Assembly (NCBI RefSeq): GCF_900116345.1
Contig: NZ_FPAH01000009.1
Coordinates: 29,896 to 93,895 of the forward strand
Direction of reading: 5' to 3'
DNA length: 64,000 bases
DNA from: Succinivibrio dextrinosolvens
GTDB taxonomy: Bacteria > Pseudomonadota > Gammaproteobacteria > Enterobacterales > Succinivibrionaceae
The notes beneath the pieces were generated by a model. The model was given only the letters and a program-made list of their open reading frames with translations, was not told the DNA's origin and did no database searches. Position numbers and translations under genes: made by a program. Below are positions 21,546 through 29,204 of the stretch, piece after piece (position 1 is the stretch's first letter; each line of letters begins with the position of its first letter).

Positions 21546-21569
21546 TTGCAAAACCGTATTGTTTTGTAA
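21546..21569. promoter_or_regulatory. leuA operator copy 1
   Basis: TTGCAAAA-N8-TTTTGTAA: a gapped palindrome with one mismatch between arms. It lies between the proposed leuA start of transcription and the leuA ATG. Confidence 0.6.
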
Positions 21570-21603
21570 AAAAATAGATTAAACAATGTATCGTATTTTT
21601 GAC

Positions 21604-21631
21604 ATCATAACACTAGAGAGTTGCAATTCAA
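21604..21631 (-). promoter_or_regulatory. Probable leuA promoter
   Basis: On the minus strand TTGAAT (21631-21626) and TATGAT (21609-21604) are spaced by 16 bases. The -35 lies inside operator copy 2. Confidence 0.5.
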
Positions 21632-21644
21632 AAATAAATTGCAA
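21621..21644. promoter_or_regulatory. leuA operator copy 2
   Basis: TTGCAATT-N8-AATTGCAA: both 8-base arms are perfect inverse repeats, with the same 24-bp geometry as the other three copies. It covers the -35 of the proposed leuA promoter. Confidence 0.6.
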
Positions 21645-21737
21645 AATTATAAATAAATATATACTAACTACCTGAAAAATAGAATAAATAAAATACAATA
21701 TAAAATAAATATGTAATATTTTAGTGCAGTTTTATGA

Positions 21738-21761
21738 TTGCAAAATGCTATGATTTTGTAA
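21738..21761. promoter_or_regulatory. leuA operator copy 3
   Basis: TTGCAAAA-N8-TTTTGTAA, with the same arms as copy 1 and a different spacer. It lies about 140 bases upstream of the leuA promoter. Confidence 0.6.
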
Positions 21762-21795
21762 AAAAAACAATGAAAAATTAAAATTGGATGGTCGT

Positions 21796-21819
21796 ATACA
21801 AAAGTTAATTGTTTTGTAA
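21796..21819. promoter_or_regulatory. leuA operator copy 4
   Basis: ATACAAAA-N8-TTTTGTAA, with a perfect 7-bp core in each arm. It is centred 58 bp from copy 3. Confidence 0.55.
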
Positions 21820-21896
21820 TTTTTAAAAATACTTGGGGAGTTTGGTTTGAAATATCAAAGAGTAAGCTAGTTTTGTATAATTAAATAAATAAAATA

Positions 21897-21926
21897 TTGC
21901 AATATAGATCACATTTTAAGTATAAT
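21897..21926 (+). promoter_or_regulatory. deaD promoter
   Basis: TTGCAA and a perfect TATAAT are 18 bases apart. A partial CRP-like site (TGCAA-N6-TCACA) overlaps it. Transcription would start near 21933 and give a leader of about 150 bases. Confidence 0.55.
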
Positions 21927-22061
21927 TGCACGATTAGTTTTGAGGCGTGTCTATTTTTCTTTTCTTGAGCCGCGGGTTTTTGGCTCATTTATGTGTGTCT
22001 GTATAGTATTTTCAGATTAATTAATCTATAGGTCATATAGATCATATCGTTAAGAAGGGAC

Positions 22062-22080
22062 GCTCCTCTTTTATCGGAGC
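22062..22080 (+). promoter_or_regulatory. deaD: Hairpin that hides the deaD ribosome binding site
   Basis: GCTCC (22062-22066) pairs with GGAGC (22076-22080). The second arm contains the GGAG Shine-Dalgarno for the ATG at 22085. In the folded mRNA the ribosome site would be closed. Confidence 0.5.
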
Positions 22081-22084
22081 AAAA

Positions 22085-24070
22085 ATGTCAGAGTTAATTG
22101 AAAAAAATGTCGCTACTACTGTTGGTGGCGAAGAGAGTTTATTGGTTTCACAGTCTGAAGAGGCAATCGTTACATTTGACGATTTAGGCTTAAGTAAAGA
22201 AGTTCTTCATGCTGTACACGACCTAGGATTTGAGTCTCCTACCCCAATTCAGGAAAGGTCAATCCCAGTTGTTCTATCTGGAAAAGATATGATTGGTCAG
22301 GCTCAGACCGGTACCGGAAAAACAGCAGCTTTCTCTCTGCCAATTCTTTCCAGAATTGACTGTAAGAGAAACTGTATTCAGGCTTTAATTCTTGAGCCTA
22401 CCCGTGAGCTTGCTATTCAGTCAGCTGAAGCCTGTCAGAGTTTTTCAAAGTACATTAAGGATTTCAGAGTTGCACCTATTTACGGTGGTGCTTCCTATGA
22501 GAATCAGATCAGAACCTTAAGACACGGTGCTCAGGTTGTTGTTGCAACCCCTGGTCGTCTTATTGATCTGATCGAGAGAGGCAAGGTCGATCTGTCTAAC
22601 CTTTCATTTATGGTTATTGATGAAGCTGACGAAATGCTTAGAATGGGCTTTATCGATGATGTGGACTGGATTTTAAGCAATACTCCAGATTCAAGACAGA
22701 CAGTGCTGTTTTCTGCAACCATGCCTCCTGTTATTGCAAAGATTGCAAAAAATCATTTAACCGATCCTGTTGATGTAAGAATTGAGTCAAAGACTACTAC
22801 CGCAACGACTGTTCATCAGAGATACTGGATTGCATCTGGCGCTCATAAGATTGATGCAATGACCCGTATTCTTGAGGTAGAGAATTACGATGCTGTAATC
22901 GTGTTCGTTAGAACCAAAACCGATGCCGAGGATGTTTCAAACAAGCTTATGGCTCGCGGTCTTGCATGTGCTGCACTGCATGGCGATATTCCTCAGCGTC
23001 AGCGTGAGAAGATTATTGACAGACTGAAGGCTGGTCATCTTGATATCATCATTGCAACTGACGTTGCTGCTCGTGGTCTGGATGTAGATAGAATTACCCA
23101 CGTATTTAACTACGATATTCCTTATGATGCAGAATCATATGTTCACCGTATCGGTAGAACCGGTCGTGCCGGCAGAACCGGTGAGGCTATTCTGTTCGTA
23201 TCTCCTCGTGAGAGAAGAGCTCTTCGTTTAATTGAAAGAGTAACCGGTCAGAAGATTGAACCTATGCAGATGCCTTCTGTTGCAGATGTTAACAAGGCCC
23301 GTCTTGAGAACTTCAAGAATCAGGTAATGGAGACCATTGCCGAGGGAAATCTAGAGATGTACGAAGAGGTTATTTCAGAGCTGCTGTCAGATGATTCAAT
23401 CGAAGTAGAAACTCTTTGTGCCGCACTTGCCAAGATGGTTCAGAAAGATGGAACTCTGCTTTTAGATGATTCCAAGCCAGAGCCTCGTATGAGAACCTTT
23501 GATGATGATAATTATCAGGAAAGAGGTCAGAGAAGAGGTCTGCCTTCAGCTGAGGCTGCTCCTCTACGCGAATATCCTGAAATGGCAATGGTTCGCTTCA
23601 GAGTTGCTGTTGGTCGAAAGGATGGTGTAAAGCCAGGCCAGATCGTTGGAGCAATTGCTAATGAGGGTAACATCGAGTCTAAGTTTATCGGTGAAATCTC
23701 AATTTTTGATACCTTTACTACTGTTGATCTTCCAGACGGTATGCCAAAGGACACCATGCATATTCTTGCTCAGGCAAGAGTTTGCGGCAGACCATTAGAT
23801 CTTCGTTTATATACAGCTGAACCACCACGTTCCCGTGGCGGCAGAGATAGAAATAGAAAGGGCGGTCGTTTTGGCGATGATAAGTTTGATCGTCAGGGAC
23901 AGCATTCTGGAAGAGATTTCAGAAAGTTTGAAGGGGGCTCAAGAGGCGGTCGTTCTGATAGAAGAGAACGCTTAGACTTTGGTTCTGATAAAGGCCGTTT
24001 AAAGCGTGGCGATAAAGGCTCTAAATCAGGATTCAGATCATCATTCTCAGGAAGAAGAGAGGGATTCTAA
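22085..24070 (+). CDS. deaD: ATP-dependent DEAD-box RNA helicase DeaD/CsdA
   Basis: DeaD unwinds RNA duplexes in ribosome assembly and mRNA decay, and is important in the cold. The 661-aa protein has the Q motif (PTPIQERSIP), Walker A AQTGTGKTAAF, PTRELA, the DEAD box in VIDEADEML, SAT, and HRIGRTGRAGR. After the helicase core comes a DbpA-type RNA-binding domain (about 495-575, MVRFRVAVGRKDGVKPGQIVGAI) and a basic Gly/Arg/Asp-rich disordered tail with RGG-like repeats (about 580-661). This layout separates DeaD from SrmB and RhlE. The gene is monocistronic, between its own promoter and a strong terminator. Confidence 0.95.
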   Translation: MSELIEKNVATTVGGEESLLVSQSEEAIVTFDDLGLSKEVLHAVHDLGFESPTPIQERSIPVVLSGKDMIGQAQTGTGKTAAFSLPILSRIDCKRNCIQALILEPTRELAIQSAEACQSFSKYIKDFRVAPIYGGASYENQIRTLRHGAQVVVATPGRLIDLIERGKVDLSNLSFMVIDEADEMLRMGFIDDVDWILSNTPDSRQTVLFSATMPPVIAKIAKNHLTDPVDVRIESKTTTATTVHQRYWIASGAHKIDAMTRILEVENYDAVIVFVRTKTDAEDVSNKLMARGLACAALHGDIPQRQREKIIDRLKAGHLDIIIATDVAARGLDVDRITHVFNYDIPYDAESYVHRIGRTGRAGRTGEAILFVSPRERRALRLIERVTGQKIEPMQMPSVADVNKARLENFKNQVMETIAEGNLEMYEEVISELLSDDSIEVETLCAALAKMVQKDGTLLLDDSKPEPRMRTFDDDNYQERGQRRGLPSAEAAPLREYPEMAMVRFRVAVGRKDGVKPGQIVGAIANEGNIESKFIGEISIFDTFTTVDLPDGMPKDTMHILAQARVCGRPLDLRLYTAEPPRSRGGRDRNRKGGRFGDDKFDRQGQHSGRDFRKFEGGSRGGRSDRRERLDFGSDKGRLKRGDKGSKSGFRSSFSGRREGF

Positions 24071-24087
24071 CTCCAAGAATCAGCTAT

Positions 24088-24115
24088 AAAAAATCCCACA
24101 TTAGTGGGATTTTTT
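24088..24115. terminator. deaD terminator
   Basis: AAAAAATCCCAC and GTGGGATTTTTT form a perfect 12-bp stem with a 4-base loop and T run. The symmetry lets it work for both convergent genes. Confidence 0.85.
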
Positions 24116-24123
24116 ATGAACTT

Positions 24124-24145
24124 AAAAGGCCGTAAGGCCTTTTTT
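24124..24145. terminator. Second hairpin, end of the RsmB-like gene
   Basis: AAAAGGCC-GTAA-GGCCTTTT abuts the stop of the minus-strand methylase gene and has T runs on both sides. Confidence 0.75.
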
Positions 24146-25609
24146 CTAACCGATTCTCTTTAGCTTTGCCATGTAGAATCCATCGAAACCTGATGAAGGC
24201 ATGATGTGTTTATCTTCCACAAGCTCAAATTTACCCTGATTGTTTTCAAGGAATTTTTCAATCTGCTTTTCATTCTCAGATGGCATAATGGAGCATGTAG
24301 AATAAACCACAAAACCTCCAATCTTAGCCATTTTGCTATATCTTTCAAGAATATCCGCCTGAATATCACGAAGCTCTTTTAGGTGTTCGCGACCATCTCT
24401 CCATTTTGAATCAGGCATTCTTCTGATTACACCTGTTCCTGAACATGGAGCATCAATAAGCACCTTATCTGCAGATTCAACCATTCTCTTGATAACTTTT
24501 GTTGAATCAATAAGTCTTGGTTCAATATTAAAAGCACCGGCTCTCTTGGCTCTCTTTTTGAGGTCTTCAAGTTTCCATGCTTCTGTATCCATGGCTATGA
24601 TTACGCCTTTGCCTTCCATGGATGCTGCCAGCTGAAGGGTTTTACCGCCAGAGCCTGCGCACGCATCAATAACTCTCTCTCCGCTCTTTGCGTCCACAAA
24701 CTGTCCAATAAGCTGAGAACCTGCATCCTGCTGCTCGAATAAACCATCCTTAAAAGCTTTTGTTCTAAATAGGGCAGAATTAGATGTTACTTCTAAAGCA
24801 AGAGGAACTCCTGCAACAGATTTGGTTACAACCCCTTCCTCTGTCAGCTTGTGTGCAAGTTCATCACGAGTTCCCTTGATAGTGTTGGCTCTGATGTAGC
24901 GATGAGATTCGCCTCCTAATGCTTTACGCTCCTCGTCCCATTTTGCCTTAAGTTCAGAATAGCCAAGTTCCTGTAACCATAGTGGGCATCCGTCATTGTA
25001 TAGCGGATCGTCTTTTGCCTCGGCAATACGCTTTTTTAGACCTCGGCGATCAAATCCTTCTTCTCCCTCAAGTTCAGGAAGAGGCCAGTCCTTATAAGCA
25101 CAGTATGCAAAGGTTAATCTGCCAACATGGCGTTCAAAATCAGAAGGTCTCTTTAGGTTTGAAACAAAAGCAAATAAAGATAATCTTGAGAACATGAAGT
25201 TAATCTGTTTAATCAGGAAACCCTGCTCAACCGGATCAATCTTTACTTTGTTAAACCAGAATGCATATGCTCTATCCAGAGAGTTGTGCATTACCAGTAC
25301 ATCCTCAAGAATTGAAGTTACAAGTCTTAGCTGGAATTCAGAAAAACCTTTGCGTTTTACATGTTCTGTATGAGCCTGAGTATCTGCAAGTCTGCTTTCT
25401 TCTCTGAATCTTGTCTTGTCATTATTTCTTGGCTTGAAGGATGCTCTCTTGTTATCGCTGTTTCTTGCAAAATCCTTTTTTCCAGAGAATTTTTTGTCCT
25501 TTTTGAATTCGGTCTGATTATCCTTTTGATTATTTGAGTGTGCTACAGTTTTATTTTTGTTTTTATAGTTTGCAGAACCTTTTCTGCCTTCTTTCTTTTC
25601 AAATGTCAT
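24146..25609 (-). CDS. RsmB/NOL1-family rRNA m5C methyltransferase
   Basis: The 487-aa protein is a SAM-dependent RNA cytosine-5 methylase of the NOL1/NOP2/Sun family. The SAM-binding motif DACAGSGGKTLQLAA, the motif IV cysteine in DAPCSGTGVIRR (near residue 388) and the motif VI catalytic cysteine in YSTCSIMPSENEKQI (near residue 438) are all present. The first 90 residues are a Lys/Asn/Arg-rich, probably disordered tail not found in E. coli RsmB. The middle part (95-230) resembles the N-terminal NusB-like region only weakly. The exact target cytosine (RsmB C967 or RsmF C1407 type) cannot be fixed. The gene follows the DUF4357 gene by 16 bases. Confidence 0.85.
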   Translation of the reverse strand: MTFEKKEGRKGSANYKNKNKTVAHSNNQKDNQTEFKKDKKFSGKKDFARNSDNKRASFKPRNNDKTRFREESRLADTQAHTEHVKRKGFSEFQLRLVTSILEDVLVMHNSLDRAYAFWFNKVKIDPVEQGFLIKQINFMFSRLSLFAFVSNLKRPSDFERHVGRLTFAYCAYKDWPLPELEGEEGFDRRGLKKRIAEAKDDPLYNDGCPLWLQELGYSELKAKWDEERKALGGESHRYIRANTIKGTRDELAHKLTEEGVVTKSVAGVPLALEVTSNSALFRTKAFKDGLFEQQDAGSQLIGQFVDAKSGERVIDACAGSGGKTLQLAASMEGKGVIIAMDTEAWKLEDLKKRAKRAGAFNIEPRLIDSTKVIKRMVESADKVLIDAPCSGTGVIRRMPDSKWRDGREHLKELRDIQADILERYSKMAKIGGFVVYSTCSIMPSENEKQIEKFLENNQGKFELVEDKHIMPSSGFDGFYMAKLKRIG

Positions 25610-25625
25610 AATGACCTCTCAATTA

Positions 25626-26117
25626 TTATTTAGCACGCTTGTTTTTCTTTAGTCCGTAACCAGATTCTTTTAATGTAAATCCTTCTCTGTTTAACCATAC
25701 GTCAAGTCCGTTTCTCACATTGCCTGCTACTATAGCGGCAGCTGCACTGGCACTTTTAAACTTGAGGTCTTTTGCAAAAACAAAACAGTTATTTACAGGA
25801 TCTAATTCCAGAGTTCCGTTAGAAAGCAAATCTTCTCTTATATTGCTTATATTCTGTGGTACTGATTCGACTGGCTGAAGAACAGCCTGAGAACCTTTTA
25901 ATACCACAAAATGTGGTTTGCTTCGTGTCCCTTCAGGGTATCCTTTGGCACTTATGTTTCTGATACTGAATGTATAAATTTCGTGAGCTCCCAAAGGTGC
26001 GGTGTTTTTTACAAGCTCACGCAGGGCAATCAGCTGGTTATATACGTTGATAGGCAAAATAGCATGTGTTTTTTTGCCCTGAAGATCTGTTATAAAACTT
26101 ACTTCTTTTTCTGCCAT
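25626..26117 (-). CDS. DUF4357-domain protein with an antitoxin-like N-terminus
   Basis: The 163-aa protein ends in a DUF4357 domain, recognisable by SASAAAAIVAGNVRNGLDVWLNREG (split: residues 122-146), a fold often found attached to restriction enzymes or GIY-YIG nucleases but here free-standing. The N-terminal 35 residues (VSFITDLQGKKTHAILPINVYNQLI) look like the strand-strand-helix start of Phd/YefM-type antitoxins. No toxin gene is next to it. It lies just upstream of the RsmB-like gene on the same strand and probably shares its transcript. Function unknown. Confidence 0.7.
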   Translation of the reverse strand: MAEKEVSFITDLQGKKTHAILPINVYNQLIALRELVKNTAPLGAHEIYTFSIRNISAKGYPEGTRSKPHFVVLKGSQAVLQPVESVPQNISNIREDLLSNGTLELDPVNNCFVFAKDLKFKSASAAAAIVAGNVRNGLDVWLNREGFTLKESGYGLKKNKRAK

Positions 26118-26167
26118 AAATAGATGCTGATTATAATTACTTTATTTATGACAATTTTATCATAGAA

Positions 26168-26191
26168 AAGGGACTGCATAGGCAGTCCCTT
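26168..26191. terminator. alaA terminator
   Basis: AAGGGACTGC-ATAG-GCAGTCCCTT is a perfect 10-bp stem 27 bases after the alaA stop, with T's on the minus strand. Confidence 0.8.
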
Positions 26192-26218
26192 CTGTTAATA
26201 ATGTGATTATTACGTAGC

Positions 26219-27430
26219 TTATTGACGGTAAGTCTTTAAGAAATGCTCAAGTCTGTCACAGGCATCGTTGATGATGTCAATTGAAGGCAGGAACACCATT
26301 CTGAAGTGGTTTGGCTCTGGCCAGTTGAAACCTGTTCCCTGAACAATCAGCATCTTTTCCTGACGTAGCAGATCCATAGCGAATTTCTGATCGTCCTTAA
26401 TATTGAACTTCTTATCAAGCTTAGGGAACATGTATAATGCACCGTGAGGTTTTACAACTGAAATACCATCAATTGAGTTCAGTCTTTCATACATTGCAGC
26501 TCTTTGCTGATACAGACGTCCACCAGGAATAATCAGCTCGTTAATACTCTGGTATCCGCCTAGTGCTGTCTGAATTGCATGCTGCAGAGGAACATTGGCG
26601 CATAATCTCATAGCCATCATGATCTTGATGCCATCCAAAAAGCCCTTGTTTCTCTTCTCTGGACCTGTAATCAGAATCCATCCCATTCTGAATCCACAGG
26701 CACGGTATACCTTTGAAAGACCATTGAACGTTACAATTGTAACGTCATCTGCAAGGGTGCAGATACTTCTGTGGGCAACATCATCATATAGGATCTTGTC
26801 GTAGATTTCGTCTGCAAAAATAACCAGATCATTCTGTCTTGCAAACTCAACAATTTCCTGAAGAATTGGAGTAGGGTAAACTGCACCAGTCGGATTATTA
26901 GGGTTTATGAGAACGATACCTACTGTTCTTGAGCTTAATTTCTTTTTCATGTCCTCAAGATCTGGGTACCAGTTTGACTGTTCATCACACATGTAGTGAA
27001 CTGCCTTTCCGCCAGCAAGATTGATAGCTGCAGTCCATAGAGGATAATCAGGTGCTGGAACTAAAACTTCATCACCATTGTTTAACAATGCGTTCATTGT
27101 CATGGTGATAAGCTCAGATGCGCCGTTTCCAATAAAAATATCATCAGCATCAACATTCTTTAAGCCTTTTTGCTGATAGTACTGGGCAATGGCCTTACGG
27201 GCAGAGAAAATTCCGTTTGATTCGCAGTAGCCCTGAGAGTTTGGAATATTTCTGATTACATCGCGGACTACTTCTTCTGGCGCCTCAAAACCAAATGGCG
27301 CGGTGTTACCGATGTTTAATTTAAGGATTCTCTGTCCTTCTTCTTCCATTCGTAAAGCTTCTTGATGGATTTTTCCTCGGATGTCATAACAAACATTATC
27401 AAGTTTGTGAGATTTTTGTAGTAATTTCAT
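26219..27430 (-). CDS. alaA: Alanine-synthesising aminotransferase
   Basis: AlaA makes alanine from pyruvate and glutamate. The 403-aa fold type I PLP enzyme starts with SHKLDNVCYDIRGKIHQEA, close to E. coli AlaA, and continues with LKLNIGNTAPFGFEAPEEV and the NSQGYCESNGIFSARKAI block. The PLP lysine is near residue 240 in NGLSKVYRACGFRMGW, and NPNNPTGAVY is the typical aminotransferase motif. Length matches E. coli AlaA (405 aa). It is monocistronic, between a terminator and the dacB 3' end. Confidence 0.92.
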   Translation of the reverse strand: MKLLQKSHKLDNVCYDIRGKIHQEALRMEEEGQRILKLNIGNTAPFGFEAPEEVVRDVIRNIPNSQGYCESNGIFSARKAIAQYYQQKGLKNVDADDIFIGNGASELITMTMNALLNNGDEVLVPAPDYPLWTAAINLAGGKAVHYMCDEQSNWYPDLEDMKKKLSSRTVGIVLINPNNPTGAVYPTPILQEIVEFARQNDLVIFADEIYDKILYDDVAHRSICTLADDVTIVTFNGLSKVYRACGFRMGWILITGPEKRNKGFLDGIKIMMAMRLCANVPLQHAIQTALGGYQSINELIIPGGRLYQQRAAMYERLNSIDGISVVKPHGALYMFPKLDKKFNIKDDQKFAMDLLRQEKMLIVQGTGFNWPEPNHFRMVFLPSIDIINDACDRLEHFLKTYRQ

Positions 27431-27540
27431 ATTAAGTTTTACACCGTAGTTATTATTGGTTTTGAGTAAACTTGATTTTACAACATTAAGCCTGATTAGT
27501 GAACATGAAGCTCATAGGCTTACCAATTAAATTGGTCAGA

Positions 27541-29025
27541 TCAGAAGTCTCTTCCCATAACCTTCTCATCATAAATCTGCTCTAGAACATAACGTTCATA
27601 TCCTAAATGAGGAGATGCTATCTTATGATACTTAACCAGATCTCTGGTCTTCTGATCATATGACAGAGAATTTGTATAGAACACAAATGGAACTCTGGTT
27701 CCTGATTTTGTTCTCATAAAGCCCATTAGATTTGAAACATTTTGTAAAGAACCGGTTTTAGCCGCAACGTTCTTGCCAAGAGGTGGATTTTTAGTTGAAG
27801 CTCTCCAGTGCAGAGTTCCTGATTCATCAGCAACAGGAAGCAGTTTGATAAAACCGATCTTGTCATCGTTAAGATTGATGAATTCAAGAATTTCTAGCAT
27901 CTTATGTGGAGTTACCAGATTGTGAGGAGACAGTCCGTTGCCGTCAACAATGTAGGTGTTTCCCAGATTGATATTTGCGTATTTCTGAAGAACAGCTCTT
28001 AATGCTCTGGTAGTACGAGGATAGGTTGCAGGAAGCTTATAGAATTCTGCTCCTACAGTTTTGGCTATCGCATCAGCATACAGGTTATTTGATCGGTACA
28101 GCATATATTTTACCAATTCAGACATAGGCTTTGATTCAATTGAGCCTACTGTGGTGTAGCCATCCTGTTCTGAACGTGCGATTTTAATTGATTTAAATCT
28201 GATCCCTTTTTCCTTTAGGATCTGGTCGGTCCAGTCAACGGCCCACTGGTCAGGATCTGAGACAGATAGAGACAAAGGCCAAGGTTGATTTTTACCGATA
28301 ACAGGAACGCATCCTGTTATGTGGTACTGATTCTTCATGTAAAGGTTTGCTTCAAGCTCACAGTTTCCACCGTAGCTTGACTGTTTAACTCCAATTGCAT
28401 CAGACTTGATAGATATTGGACTTGCGGAGTTTAACTTTGCTGTTGCAATTTCACCAATACCATTTGGCTGAAGCTGGGCGAACACGCAGTTTCTGTTGAT
28501 AATTGCCGTGCTGGCTGGAGAGGTGAAGCAGATTGGCAGATCATTCCATGACCAGCCTTCACCCTTGGACATTCCTGCAAACTTGCTGACATCGATAATT
28601 ACATCACCAGAAATCTGTTTAACTCTTGCAGAGGCAAGAGTATTTAAAAGGGTTCTGTATGACTGTGTGGTAAAGCTTGGATCACCGTCGAATTTTATTA
28701 AGACATTTCCCTGCAGAACGCCGTTATTGTCAACCTTGATATTACCCTGTGAGCTTACAAGTTTTGCTGAAACCTCAAGGTTGGTCTTGAATCGGTAGTC
28801 GTGACCTAAATACAGAATAGCTGCCAGACCTGTAATTACCTTTAAGGTCGAGGCTGGATGCATATAGGTATCAATATTTTTTCCATAAATATTGTTGTCA
28901 TTTGGTCTCAGATAAGCGACACCTATCTGAGAGCCTGGAATTGGATTTGGAGTTGATTTAATAGCTATGGATGAAGATGAATAAAGAAGTACTGATGCAG
29001 CAAGTAGTTTTAAATATTTGTTCAT
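27541..29025 (-). CDS. dacB: D-alanyl-D-alanine carboxypeptidase/endopeptidase (PBP4)
   Basis: DacB is a periplasmic class C low-molecular-weight penicillin-binding protein that trims peptide stems or cuts cross-links in peptidoglycan. The 494-aa protein has a signal peptide (residues 1-21), the SxxK motif S59-T-L-K62, the SxN motif SNN near residue 313 (YRSNNLYADAI) and KTG near residue 424 (AAKTGSLQNVSNL). The long insert between SxxK and SxN is typical of PBP4. It is on its own transcript; a 15-bp palindrome (ACCAATT-A-AATTGGT, 27522-27536) lies right after the stop. Confidence 0.93.
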   Translation of the reverse strand: MNKYLKLLAASVLLYSSSSIAIKSTPNPIPGSQIGVAYLRPNDNNIYGKNIDTYMHPASTLKVITGLAAILYLGHDYRFKTNLEVSAKLVSSQGNIKVDNNGVLQGNVLIKFDGDPSFTTQSYRTLLNTLASARVKQISGDVIIDVSKFAGMSKGEGWSWNDLPICFTSPASTAIINRNCVFAQLQPNGIGEIATAKLNSASPISIKSDAIGVKQSSYGGNCELEANLYMKNQYHITGCVPVIGKNQPWPLSLSVSDPDQWAVDWTDQILKEKGIRFKSIKIARSEQDGYTTVGSIESKPMSELVKYMLYRSNNLYADAIAKTVGAEFYKLPATYPRTTRALRAVLQKYANINLGNTYIVDGNGLSPHNLVTPHKMLEILEFINLNDDKIGFIKLLPVADESGTLHWRASTKNPPLGKNVAAKTGSLQNVSNLMGFMRTKSGTRVPFVFYTNSLSYDQKTRDLVKYHKIASPHLGYERYVLEQIYDEKVMGRDF

Positions 29026-29108
29026 TTTTACGTAATCTTAGGTTATCTAATGTTCTAGCGGAGAATTATACACCAAATATTGTTGTTAAGAGGTGATTTA
29101 AACGGCAT

Positions 29109-29125
29109 GTCACAGTGTTTGTGAC
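29109..29125. promoter_or_regulatory. Inverted repeat upstream of fabV
   Basis: GTCACA-N5-TGTGAC is a perfect 6-bp repeat 80 bases before the fabV ATG. The half-sites are inside-out relative to CRP, so CRP is not the likely binder. Confidence 0.4.
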
Positions 29126-29204
29126 GCATTAGCGGTCGTTGTGTCTAAAATATGATAAAATCACAGCAGTTTTTACAAATACGCTCATAAAGGAGATATT
29201 TTTC

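Larger units (their letters stand above)
21530..22084. other. leuA-deaD divergent control region
   Basis: This 555-base gap is very AT-rich. It contains four 24-bp gapped palindromes, the leuA promoter, the deaD promoter, and a roughly 150-base deaD 5' leader with two hairpins (GAGCC/GGCTC at about 21967-21986 and one over the Shine-Dalgarno). A TTTTGTAT half-site also lies at 21871-21878. No coding frame is evident. Confidence 0.7.

Noticed and set aside
21530..21620. Searched for a leuL-type leader peptide before leuA
   Set aside because: The only short minus-strand frame lacks a leucine run and no terminator/antiterminator pair is present.
27522..27536. ACCAATT-A-AATTGGT considered as a PdhR-type operator
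   Set aside because: The half-sites are in the opposite order to PdhR and the site lies behind dacB, not before a gene on that strand.
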